This document shows positions 1 to 5,811 of a stretch of DNA of 9,779 bases, one piece after another (the stretch's first letter is position 1; every line of letters begins with the position of its first letter). Origin of the DNA: Patescibacteria group bacterium (GTDB lineage Bacteria > Patescibacteriota > Minisyncoccia > Minisyncoccales > JAHIOY01); NCBI GenBank assembly GCA_018894495.1, contig JAHIOY010000016.1, positions 1 through 9,779 of the forward strand. Reading direction: 5' to 3'. The notes beneath the pieces are model-generated. The model was not told where the DNA came from and did not search any database. It worked only from the letters and a program-made list of their open reading frames with translations. Made by a program: the position numbers and the translations under genes.

Positions 1-1
1 G

Positions 2-418
2 GTTGAAGACATCAGCGTGCGAATGACAACCCTGCGAGATCTTGACGGAATTGTGCACCATGTTCCTCACGGAGAAATCAAAAAGGTGTCAAATCTGTCA
101 AAACAATTTGCCAGAGTTAATCTAGATATCGGCATTGCTTATAATTCGGATTTGGAAAAAGTGATTGAGGTTGTCAATAGAGTTGGAAAGGAGATTGCCG
201 AAGATCCGAATTGGAAAGAGCATATCTTGAAGCCGCCTCAATTTCTGCGAGTAAATGATTTTGCCGATTCAGCCATCATTATAAAAATTCTTGGCGAGAC
301 AAAGCCAATCATGCAATGGGGAGTTACCGGCGAGCTTCGCAAACGACTAAAGATTGCTTTTGATAAAGAAGGAATAGAAATTCCATTTCCTCAAAGAGTT
401 ATTCATCAAGCCCCGTAG
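2..418 (+). CDS. Mechanosensitive ion channel, MscS family (C-terminal part, 5' truncated)
   Basis: This is the C-terminal 138 residues of an MscS-type channel. The family forms heptameric inner-membrane pores that release solutes when membrane tension rises. The frame is open to the window edge, so the gene starts outside; the GTG at 17 is internal. The first residues read VEDISVRMTTLRDLDGIVHH, which matches the conserved MscS beta-domain pattern (G-x-V-E-x-I-x-x-R-x-T-x-L-R-x-x-D-G), followed by VPHGEI where the family usually has IPNG. The rest fits the C-terminal alpha/beta vestibule domain, ending in an amphipathic segment (GELRKRLKIAFDKEGIEIPFP) that is typical of the family. The pore helix itself is not in the window. 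An 86-base gap separates it from the prohibitin-like gene on the same strand, and no clear terminator lies between. The family call is firm; the subfamily cannot be decided from this fragment. Confidence 0.9.
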   Translation, partial: VEDISVRMTTLRDLDGIVHHVPHGEIKKVSNLSKQFARVNLDIGIAYNSDLEKVIEVVNRVGKEIAEDPNWKEHILKPPQFLRVNDFADSAIIIKILGETKPIMQWGVTGELRKRLKIAFDKEGIEIPFPQRVIHQAP

Positions 419-504
419 TAGATTTTTGACAAGCGAAATTGTAAAATTTTTCAATGCCATCAAAGGTCGAAAAAAATAATAATTAAATTTTGAAGAACTT
501 AGAT

Positions 505-1317
505 ATGAACCAGACAAACGAAGAAATGGAGATAAAAATTAAAAAAATTGCTTCTTATGCGTCTTATGCGATTATCGGACTGACTGCCCTGATGATTATT
601 TTTGGCAGTTTTGGCACTATTGGAGCCGGAGAGCGGGGAGTGCTTCTTCAATTTGGAGCAGTCCAAGATAAAATTTTTGGAGAAGGACTTTACTTTAAAA
701 TACCCTTTGTTCACGGGGTAGTGAAAATGGATGTAAAGACTCAAAAGGATGAAATTCCGGCCAGCGCATCCTCTAAGGACTTACAGATGGTAACATCCAA
801 AATCGCCTTAAACTATCATCCTGCTCCCGATTCAGTAAATAATCTTTGGCAAGAGGTGGGAAAAAACTACAACATTCGCATTATCGCTCCATCTATTCAA
901 GAAGCAGTTAAGGCCACAATCGCGAAATTTACCGCAGAGGAATTGATTACAAGGAGAGAAGAAGTTAAAGAACAAATCAAGGAGAATCTTTCAAAAAGAT
1001 TGCTGGAAAACTACATTATAGTTGACGGGTTTAACATTATTGACTTTTCTTTTTCGGAAGCGTTTAATATCGCGATTGAAGCTAAGGTTACCGCTGAACA
1101 GCTTAAATTGAAAGCAGAAAGGGATTTGGAAAGAATAAGAATTGAAAAAGAGCAAAAAATTTCCGAGGCCGAGGGCAAGGCCAAAGCCATTCAAATTGAG
1201 GCTCAAGCGTTAATGGCCAACCCTAAAGTGGTAGAGTTGCGCTGGATAGAAAAATGGGACGGAAAAACGCCAACTTATTGGGGACAAGCCAGTCCTTTTG
1301 TAGGACTAAATAAATAG
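505..1317 (+). CDS. Prohibitin / SPFH (Band 7) domain membrane protein
   Basis: The protein has 270 residues from the ATG at 505. One hydrophobic helix near the N terminus (about residues 17-40) is followed by GAGERGVLLQFG, the usual entry to the SPFH/Band 7 domain. A charged, probably coiled-coil region follows (about 175-235, rich in E, K and A). The end, ANPKVVELRWIEKWDGKTPT then SPFVGL, closely follows prohibitin C-termini (NP.x.x.ELR.x.IEKWDGK.P and SPFI). Such proteins form large membrane-anchored ring or scaffold assemblies, often linked to FtsH-type proteolysis or membrane microdomains; the role here is inferred only from the family. The start choice is uncertain. A TTG at 490 would add five residues but has no ribosome site, whereas GAAGAA lies 7 bases before the ATG at 505. 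An ATG at 526 is also possible. No partner gene such as ftsH is visible. Confidence 0.9.
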   Translation: MNQTNEEMEIKIKKIASYASYAIIGLTALMIIFGSFGTIGAGERGVLLQFGAVQDKIFGEGLYFKIPFVHGVVKMDVKTQKDEIPASASSKDLQMVTSKIALNYHPAPDSVNNLWQEVGKNYNIRIIAPSIQEAVKATIAKFTAEELITRREEVKEQIKENLSKRLLENYIIVDGFNIIDFSFSEAFNIAIEAKVTAEQLKLKAERDLERIRIEKEQKISEAEGKAKAIQIEAQALMANPKVVELRWIEKWDGKTPTYWGQASPFVGLNK

Positions 1318-1361
1318 AACAACTCTCTCGCTCGGCGCTGGGAAACGCAAACCTTACAAAT

Positions 1362-1435
1362 TGGCTGCGGGGGTTGGAGTTGAACCAACATACATAGCTC
1401 CAGGGGCTATAGTCCTACCATTAGACGACCCCGCA
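1362..1435 (-). tRNA. tRNA-Gln (anticodon CUG), CCA encoded, C33 variant
   Basis: The minus strand folds as a full cloverleaf of 74 nt: acceptor TGCGGGG/CCCCGCA, D-arm GTCT-AATGGTA-GGAC, anticodon arm ATAGC-CCCTGGA-GCTAT, a 4-nt variable loop and T-arm GTTGG-TTCAACT-CCAAC. The discriminator is G, followed by an encoded CCA. The anticodon is CUG, which reads CAG. U1-A72 and G73 are known identity elements of bacterial tRNA-Gln and agree with the anticodon. The oddity is position 33, which is C (base 1404) where almost all elongator tRNAs have U. Every stem pairs well, so the gene does not look decayed. Its 5' end touches the ftsX stop codon with no spacer, so it is probably co-transcribed with prfB-ftsE-ftsX and released by RNase P. 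Confidence 0.9.
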
Positions 1436-2341
1436 TTAAACATCTAAATACTTTCGGGTGGCGATATAGCTGGAGATTACTCCTATGCCCACGCCGGTTG
1501 CTAATTGGATTAAAGCAATGGTGCCGAGATTGGCGAGAAAATAACTTAGGAGGTTAAAGCCGGAAAGGAAAAAACCGATTTTCGGCCCCAGGAAATAAAT
1601 AATTCCCAAAATCATAAAAAGAGAAAAGACAACCGAAAAAAATCCGGCAATCGCCCCTTGAACGATAAAGGGTCCTCGGATAAACCAGTTGGAGGCGCCG
1701 ACCAGACGTTGAATTTTAATTTCTTCCCGCGAGTTGTAAATTGCCAATCTGACGGTATTAAAGGCAACCAAAATGGCAATTACTGCCAAAATAAAACTAA
1801 TAATAATTCCGGCCCTTTTTACCATTTCGGTTATTCCGAAAATCTGTTCAATGAGCAATTTTCTTTGAGGGTAATCAACTTCCGCTATTAAATTAGAAGG
1901 CGAGGAGTTTTCTAAAAAACTGACTAAGGATGGGTATTGAGCGGCCTCAAACGCTTTAATGTTCAGGGAAGACCAAAGGGGATTATCAAACAAACCCAAT
2001 GCCCTCATTATCTCTGGCTCGTCCTTATGTTCTTTGGTGAATTTTTCAAGCGCCTGCTCCTTTGAAACATACTCTACTTCCTTTACTTCCGGCATTTTAA
2101 CTAATTCTTCTTTGAGTTTTAAAATATCTTCTTCTGATGAGTCCCCTTTTAAAAAAATGGTGATATCGGCTTTTTCTCGCACCGAAGCTATTAAATGCTC
2201 GGAAAGGCCTTTTAAAAGAAAAAGGGAGGTGATTAAAAAAATAACTATTACTAAAATAAAGCAGGTAGCCAGGGAAAGCCCGAGACTGCTGTAAAAATCT
2301 TTCCAGCCAAAATAAATTATTCTTTTTAGTGAAGTGAGCAT
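1436..2341 (-). CDS. ftsX: Cell division protein FtsX (permease-like)
   Basis: The protein has 301 residues, the usual FtsX length. A short cytoplasmic N terminus and a first membrane helix (about 21-43) lead to an extracellular domain of about 130 residues. Three more helices follow (about 177-200, 225-252 and 270-293). The extracellular part holds the family pattern: ADITIFLKGD, then a helix, then VKEVEYVSKEQALEKF and DNPLWSSLNIKA (normally NPLP.S). After helix 2, YNSREEIKIQRLVGAS is the strongly conserved cytoplasmic loop (R.EI.I..L.GA) that contacts FtsE. With FtsE it forms an ABC-type complex that activates peptidoglycan hydrolases at the division site instead of transporting a substrate. 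It starts 11 bases after the ftsE stop, with no strong Shine-Dalgarno. Its TAA stop is directly followed by the first base of tRNA-Gln. Confidence 0.95.
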   Translation of the reverse strand: MLTSLKRIIYFGWKDFYSSLGLSLATCFILVIVIFLITSLFLLKGLSEHLIASVREKADITIFLKGDSSEEDILKLKEELVKMPEVKEVEYVSKEQALEKFTKEHKDEPEIMRALGLFDNPLWSSLNIKAFEAAQYPSLVSFLENSSPSNLIAEVDYPQRKLLIEQIFGITEMVKRAGIIISFILAVIAILVAFNTVRLAIYNSREEIKIQRLVGASNWFIRGPFIVQGAIAGFFSVVFSLFMILGIIYFLGPKIGFFLSGFNLLSYFLANLGTIALIQLATGVGIGVISSYIATRKYLDV

Positions 2342-2352
2342 ATTAATTGAAT

Positions 2353-3048
2353 CTACAATATAAAGTGGCCTCTTTCTTCATCTCTAACGAGCGCTCCTTG
2401 CTCCAGGGTGAGCACTCTTTTCCCTAACCGATTAATTATTTCTTTATCGTGGGTAGATAAAATAACGGTCGTGCCAATCTCGTTTATCTTCAATAAAAGT
2501 TTAATTATATCTAAAGCGCAATAAGGGTCTAAATTTCCGGTTGGCTCATCGGCCAAAATAACTTTTGGACGATGGATAAGGGCTCTGGCAATGGCTATTC
2601 TTTGACGTTCGCCGGCTGAAAGCTCTTCTGGAAAATTTTGAGCCCGCGACTCCAAACCAACGATTCCTAAAACCTCAGGCACATTTCTTAAAATCTCGTT
2701 TTCCTCCGCGCCAACGGCTTCCAAAATATAGGCAATGTTTTCATAAGCCGTCTTTGAAGGAAGCAATTTATAATCCTGAAAAACAGTTCCTATTTTTCGG
2801 CGAATTCTCGGAAGTTTAGCCGTTTTTATTTTACCGAGATTATCGCCATTGAAAAAAATCTCTCCCCGGGTTGGCCGCTCTTCGGCTAAAATTAATTTTA
2901 ACAAAGTCGTCTTTCCAGCGCCGGACTTTCCAACAATACTAACAAACTCGGCCGGTTTAATCTCAAAAGAAACGCCGTTTAAGGCAATTATTTGTTTATG
3001 CCCGGCGCGAGTAAAAAAAGTTTTTGATACTTCTTTAAAGGAAATCAT
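2353..3048 (-). CDS. ftsE: Cell division ATP-binding protein FtsE
   Basis: The protein has 231 residues, a standard FtsE length. All ABC ATPase motifs are present: Walker A GKSGAGKT (40-47), Q-loop Q91 in VFQDYKLLP (a pattern typical of FtsE), signature LSAGERQ (143-149, usually LSGGEQQ), Walker B VILADEPT (163-170), D-loop NLD (172-174) and H-loop His200 in STHD. It is a cytoplasmic ATPase that drives conformational change in FtsX at the septum. The order prfB-ftsE-ftsX is a known conserved arrangement in several phyla, which supports the call over a generic ABC transporter ATPase. The 62-base gap from prfB is occupied by heptamer repeats. A GGGG lies 9 bases before the ATG and may be a weak ribosome site. 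Confidence 0.95.
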   Translation of the reverse strand: MISFKEVSKTFFTRAGHKQIIALNGVSFEIKPAEFVSIVGKSGAGKTTLLKLILAEERPTRGEIFFNGDNLGKIKTAKLPRIRRKIGTVFQDYKLLPSKTAYENIAYILEAVGAEENEILRNVPEVLGIVGLESRAQNFPEELSAGERQRIAIARALIHRPKVILADEPTGNLDPYCALDIIKLLLKINEIGTTVILSTHDKEIINRLGKRVLTLEQGALVRDEERGHFIL

Positions 3049-3058
3049 AATTTACTGC

Positions 3059-3126
3059 CCCTACGAATTACGAATATTTACGAATCTACGAATTCGTATA
3101 TTCGTACTGATTAGTAATTCGTAGGG
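3059..3126. repeat. TACGAAT heptamer cluster with nested inverted repeats
   Basis: The prfB-ftsE gap is built almost entirely from the heptamer TACGAAT. Forward copies lie at 3062, 3069, 3079 and 3087. Reverse copies (ATTCGTA) lie at 3092, 3100 and 3117. They form an outer inverted repeat with perfect 13-bp arms (3059-3071 and 3114-3126) and a central 12-bp palindrome, TACGAATTCGTA (3087-3098). The right outer arm runs into prfB and encodes its last residues, so the repeat overlaps the coding end. The function is unknown. It could act as a weak mRNA-processing or attenuation hairpin, or be a simple slippage/inversion product. Confidence 0.8.
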
Positions 3127-4203
3127 TTTATTTTTATTTCAGCTTCAATAAATTTATCCAAGTCCCCGTCTAAGACCTTTTCTACGTCCGACGTTTCAAT
3201 CCCGGTCCTCAAATCCTTTACTAGACGATAGGGCTGAAGAACATAAGACCTGATTTGATTGCCCCAACTGGCTGAAACCCTCTCCCCTTTTATTTCTTTC
3301 AATTCCTTTAATTTTTGTTCCTGTCTTAATTGATAAAGTTTTGCAAATAAAATCTTCATCGCCCTCTCCCGGTTTTGGCCCTGGAGACGCTCGTTTTGGC
3401 AGGAGACCTGAATTCCGGTCGGCAAATGAGTGATGCGAATCGCTGATTCCCTTTTGTTGACATATTGTCCGCCGGGACCCGAAGACCGAAATGTCTCGGT
3501 TTTTATATCTCCGGCTCCAATTTTAATTTCCGACTCCTCGCTTTTTGAAATTTCTGGCAAAACCTCAACCAGGGTAAATGAAGTATGACGGAGCGATTTG
3601 GAAGAAAAAGGAGAAATTCTGACTAATCGGTGAACGCCGTTTTCGCCCTTTAAAAATCCGTAGGCATAGTTTCCTTTAATTTCTATGACTCCTGATTTTA
3701 TTCCGAGACGGCCTTCGGGCCCCCCGGCTTCGCCAAATGACTGATGCAAAATTTGGAATTTGAATCCTTTTCTCTGGCAATATCTTTCGTACATTCGCAA
3801 GAGAAGAGTTGCCCAATCCTGAGAGTCCTGACCGCCGGCTCCGGCAAAAATTGATAAAATTGCGTTTCCTTGAGCGTATTTACCGGAAAGAAAAATTTGA
3901 AATTCTTTCTCTCTTAATTTTTTGTCGTATTCGGCAATTTCTTTTTCTCCGCCCAATTCCTTTAATAACTCCAATTCGGTTTCTAAGTCCTCAATGTCCC
4001 GGACTTCTTTTTGAATCCTGCTGGTTTCCTGACTGATTTTTATCGCCCTTTCTTTGCCTGCGGGGTCTTGCCAAAAATTCGGTTTTTGAATTTCAATCTC
4101 TAAGTCCTTTAATTTCTTTCTCTTTTTTTCAATGTCAAAGATAGTCCATCAAACGATGGAGTTTAAATTGTAAATTTTTAATTTGGTTCTCTAAGGCAAG
4201 CAT
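3111..4203 (-). CDS. prfB: Peptide chain release factor 2 (RF2), programmed +1 frameshift
   Basis: RF2 reads UGA and UAA stop codons and triggers peptide release. The gene starts at ATG 4203-4201. The first 22 codons (MLALENQIKNL...HRLMDYL) end at CTT followed by in-frame TGA. Skipping base 4137 continues in the +1 frame as DIEKKRKKLKDLEIEIQKP, then FWQDP, the normal RF2 N-terminal coiled region. The joined product is 363 residues, close to the usual length. Downstream are the RF2 anticodon-mimic SPF (197-199, in RISPF), the catalytic GGQ (244-246, in SSGPGGQYVNK) and the C-terminal RSYVLQPYRLVKDLRTG. The only long open frame begins at an internal TTG (3974) and would lack the first 76 residues, so that start is rejected. 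It is probably first in a prfB-ftsE-ftsX-tRNA unit. The last codons overlap the TACGAAT repeat. Confidence 0.95.
4134..4160 (-). promoter_or_regulatory. RF2 autoregulatory +1 frameshift site (CTT TGA C) with upstream hairpin
   Basis: On the minus strand the sequence TAT CTT TGA C (CTT at 4140-4138, TGA at 4137-4135) is identical to the well-known RF2 recoding site. When RF2 is scarce the ribosome slips +1 on CTT and makes full-length protein; when RF2 is abundant it stops at UGA. In E. coli an AGGGGG stimulator sits 3 bases before CTT. Here the equivalent position reads GATGGA, only a weak Shine-Dalgarno match. It is the 3' arm of a perfect 6-bp hairpin (4145-4150 and 4155-4160, loop of 4). 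The site itself is firm; a role for the hairpin is inference. Confidence 0.9.
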
Positions 4204-4210
4204 TGTTTTA

Positions 4211-4216
4211 ATTGTA
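4211..4216 (-). promoter_or_regulatory. Possible -10 box of prfB (near-leaderless)
   Basis: TACAAT on the minus strand ends 7 bases before the prfB ATG. No convincing -35 is seen at 16-18 bases. If it is used, transcription would begin at or very near the start codon, giving a leaderless message. This fits the lack of any Shine-Dalgarno in front of prfB. Confidence 0.35.
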
Positions 4217-4238
4217 CTTAAAGATTAGCAAAAATTTT

Positions 4239-4271
4239 AAAAAAGGGCAACTGGCAACGTCAAACGTTGCC
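4239..4271 (-). terminator. Probable terminator after the pilin-LamG gene
   Basis: On the minus strand GGCAACGT-TTG-ACGTTGCC forms a perfect 8-bp hairpin (4271-4253). A second GTTGCC (4251-4246) can pair instead with the first GGCAAC, and one base later comes TTTTTT (4244-4239). The alternative stem next to the T-run gives a Rho-independent terminator shape for leftward transcription from the interrupted pilin gene, just ahead of prfB. Confidence 0.5.
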
Positions 4272-4297
4272 ATCTGTTAAATAGTTAAAAGTTATTG

Positions 4298-4321
4298 TCT
4301 CGAAAACGAAAGTTTTCGAGA
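4298..4321. repeat. Perfect 10-bp hairpin with GAAA loop
   Basis: TCTCGAAAAC (4298-4307) and GTTTTCGAGA (4312-4321) are perfect inverse complements around GAAA. No T-run follows on either strand. It is one of many such elements in the intergenic DNA of this window; its role is unknown. Confidence 0.6.
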
Positions 4322-4327
4322 AACTGG

Positions 4328-4440
4328 AAAGTGCAAAGTTCAAAATTACAGTCCAAAGTTAAAAGTTTTTACTCGCCTCATTAACTTTAAACTAATAACT
4401 GCAACTTTTAACTTTGCACTTTGAACTTTTAACTATTACT
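4328..4440. repeat. AAAGTT(A/C)AAAGTT-type repeats in inverted arrangement
   Basis: The stretch is made of AAGTTAAAAGTT and AAGTTCAAAGTGCAAAGTT units on both strands. Perfect 13-bp arms are 4328-4340 with 4410-4422, and 4355-4367 with 4403-4415. The left-reading frame of the LamG gene runs into this repeat, which therefore encodes its last 15 or so residues (VIVKSSKCKVKSCSY). Confidence 0.65.
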
Positions 4441-5279
4441 TGGTGCTTTCCCAATCCCTCGGCATAGTGTTTTTGGATTTCCATTGCGGTTAACGCTTGG
4501 CTGTAGATGCGGACTTCGTCGATGGAGCCGTTGAAGTACATTCCCTCCGTCCGTTTTCCTATTTTGAGGGGCTCCGTTGATGTGTCAACAGAAGCAAGTG
4601 TCCAAGATTGTTTCGCAACACCGTTTATATAAATGGTTAAAGTGGTTGCTGGTTTATTCCATCCTACAACAAAATGCGTCCAATCTAATGAAATTAAGTT
4701 TCCTGGAGGAATATACTTGTATCCTCCAGGAAAATTCCAAAAACGGTATCCTTCCACTCCATTGTCATCTGGCAAATCCATAAACCCTCCAAGGATACCA
4801 GGCCCACCAAATGCAAGGATGGTAAATCTTTCGTTTAATGGGATATTTGACGATGGTTTAATCCACACTTCAATGGTAAAACTTCCCAATTCCACTCTCA
4901 AACTCGCCGCATTCCCCGCATCAACATACTGATTGCTGCCATTAAAACTCAAAGCCTTTCCTGTAAATCCTGGAACTCCATCGGTGCAAGTTGGTGGACT
5001 GGCTGCGGGAAGAAGTGTCCCATTATTACCATATTATGAAAGGTCGGTGGCAATGGTGCCAGCGGTATCGCAGTCATTGAAATTCATTACTAAAACCGCA
5101 TCTGCTCCTAATTGAGCAAAGACACTTCTTGCCCATTGAGCAGTTTTTGCCAACTGAGCCCTTTCTCTGGCTCCTTTTAAAGTTACCAAAACAATACTTG
5201 ACAAAAGAGCAATTGTGGCAATGACTACTAACAGTTCAATGAGGGTAAAAGATTTTTGTTTCTTTTGCTTTTGTCCCAT
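4392..5279 (-). pseudogene. Type IV pilin-like / LamG surface protein gene interrupted by in-frame TAA
   Basis: One reading frame runs from ATG 5279 to TAG 4392, broken only by a TAA at 5036-5034. Before it is a pilin-like N terminus. After it, still in frame, come YGNNGTLLPAASPPTCTDG, then GFTGKALSFNGSNQYVDAGN, then FTIEVWIKP, TIYINGVAKQS and FNGSIDEVRIYSQALTAMEI, the standard course of a LamG/concanavalin A-like beta-sandwich domain (about residues 107-285). Proteins pairing a pilin leader with LamG are common in Parcubacteria as cell-surface proteins. The stop falls in DLS*YGNNGT, where relatives usually have glycine (DLSGYGNNGT-like). The only start listed for the LamG part is a TTG at 4952, inside the domain and without a ribosome site, so separate translation is doubtful. 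The last 15 residues come from repeat DNA. It could be a decayed gene, a sequencing error or a readthrough site. Confidence 0.75.
5034..5279 (-). CDS. Short pilin-like protein (N-terminal part of the interrupted gene)
   Basis: This is the 81-residue product expected if the TAA at 5036-5034 is obeyed. It begins with a basic leader (MGQKQKKQKS), then FTLIELLVVIATIALLSSIV, the type III signal/class III prepilin motif. The Glu is at +5 of the mature protein and a hydrophobic helix follows, which prepilin peptidase would cleave before F11. Residue -1 is Ser where Gly is usual; this may be tolerated but is worth noting. After the helix come GARERAQLAKTAQWARSVF (the alpha1-C segment) and ADAVLVMNFND, the usual bridge to a LamG domain that is then cut off. 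A bare helix like this could still be an inserted membrane peptide or minor pilin, but I think it is a truncated remnant. An oligo-A stretch precedes the ATG and there is no Shine-Dalgarno. Confidence 0.65.
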   Translation of the reverse strand: MGQKQKKQKSFTLIELLVVIATIALLSSIVLVTLKGARERAQLAKTAQWARSVFAQLGADAVLVMNFNDCDTAGTIATDLS

Positions 5280-5294
5280 TTTCTTTTTTTAGAT

Positions 5295-5341
5295 GTTACA
5301 GAGGCTTAGCCTCTGATAACTTTACAGAGGCTAAGCCTCTG
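5295..5341. repeat. Two mirrored hairpins (CAGAGGC...GCCTCTG twice)
   Basis: Hairpin 1 (5299-5315) is CAGAGGC-TTA-GCCTCTG and hairpin 2 (5325-5341) is CAGAGGC-TAA-GCCTCTG. Each is exactly the inverse complement of the other, so the pair can also fold as a single 17-bp stem with a 9-base loop. Hairpin 1 extends by GTTA/TAAC with one bulged A. They lie directly upstream of the pilin-like gene start, within its probable leader or promoter. Confidence 0.75.
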
Positions 5342-5364
5342 ATAGACCTTTATAGGTTTTTCGT

Positions 5365-5390
5365 TAAAAATCAATAAAGATTGATTTTTA
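5365..5390. repeat. Perfect 11-bp A/T hairpin
   Basis: TAAAAATCAAT (5365-5375) and ATTGATTTTTA (5380-5390) pair perfectly around AAAG. On the + strand the 3' arm is T-rich, but no T-run follows it. No function is assigned. Confidence 0.6.
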
Positions 5391-5397
5391 GACTGGA

Positions 5398-5424
5398 AAT
5401 GGTTGAGGTTAGACCTCAACCATT
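5398..5424. repeat. Perfect 12-bp hairpin with TAG loop
   Basis: AATGGTTGAGGT (5398-5409) and ACCTCAACCATT (5413-5424) pair perfectly, and GG/CC extends the stem past a bulged A. It is the most stable element in the gap between the divergent pilin-like and small membrane protein genes. It could separate the two promoters. Confidence 0.65.
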
Positions 5425-5492
5425 CCGATTATTTTTCTTTTGTGTCTTTATTTTATCAAAAATAAAATTTTTGGCAAATATAGGGGTCTCTA

Positions 5493-5522
5493 TTGCCATT
5501 TTTTTTGTAGTTATGTTATATT
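5493..5522 (+). promoter_or_regulatory. Possible promoter of the small membrane protein gene
   Basis: TTGCCA (5493-5498) and TATATT (5517-5522) are separated by 18 bases. The predicted start site would be only a few bases before the ATG at 5533, giving an almost leaderless message. No Shine-Dalgarno is present, which is consistent. Confidence 0.35.
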
Positions 5523-5532
5523 AAATGAGATA

Positions 5533-5811
5533 ATGAAACAATTTTTCGTCACTTTTGCGCTCATTTTGGCTGGTTTATTTTTTTCCATTTATGCCCTTTT
5601 TATCAAGGATAAATCGGTATTTGTTTTTGGCTTGTTTCTCTTTTATTTTTCTTTAATGTTATTTATTTGGCTTCTCAGTTTATCTCCGGGGACCGAGTTG
5701 AAGGAAGAAAAAAAATTTCGCCTTTTTGGTTTGATGATTTTTGCCGCAATCATCGGTTTTGTCTGCTTGGCCATCGGCTATCCCCTGCTTTATTTTTATT
5801 TTATTGTATAG
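5533..5811 (+). CDS. Small hydrophobic membrane protein of unknown function
   Basis: I do not recognise this gene. From ATG 5533 it encodes 92 residues with three likely membrane helices: about 3-21 (FFVTFALILAGLFFSIYAL), 28-50 (VFVFGLFLFYFSLMLFIWLL) and 66-90 (GLMIFAAIIGFVCLAIGYPL...). A short charged loop (ELKEEKKFR) lies between helices 2 and 3 and a KDK lies between 1 and 2. The positive-inside rule gives no clear topology. The frame stays open upstream to a possible start at 5440, but that extension contains intergenic-looking sequence, so the inner ATG next to a promoter-like box is preferred. Its TAG stop lies inside a 15-bp hairpin. It stands alone between divergent and convergent neighbours, so context gives no hint of function. 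The short length and low-complexity hydrophobic composition keep confidence moderate. Confidence 0.55.
   Translation: MKQFFVTFALILAGLFFSIYALFIKDKSVFVFGLFLFYFSLMLFIWLLSLSPGTELKEEKKFRLFGLMIFAAIIGFVCLAIGYPLLYFYFIV

Noticed and set aside
426..447. TTGACA (426) plus TAAAAT (442) as promoter of the prohibitin gene
   Set aside because: The spacing is only 10 bases, too short for a sigma70-type promoter, and no other -10 fits well.
3111..3974. prfB starting at the internal TTG 3974 as a 287-residue protein
   Set aside because: The RF2 N terminus continues upstream in the same frame to the CTT TGA C frameshift site and an ATG at 4203, giving the normal length of 363.
4135..4137. UGA recoded as a sense codon
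   Set aside because: RF2 is present with its autoregulatory frameshift, and ribEH and the ATPase gene end in TGA, so UGA is a stop.
4577..5115. Rightward open frames across the pilin-LamG region
   Set aside because: They are antisense shadows with no recognisable domains; the leftward frame matches pilin and LamG patterns throughout.
5295..5424. CRISPR array
   Set aside because: The repeats are hairpins of different sequence without regular spacing or unique spacers, and no cas genes are nearby.
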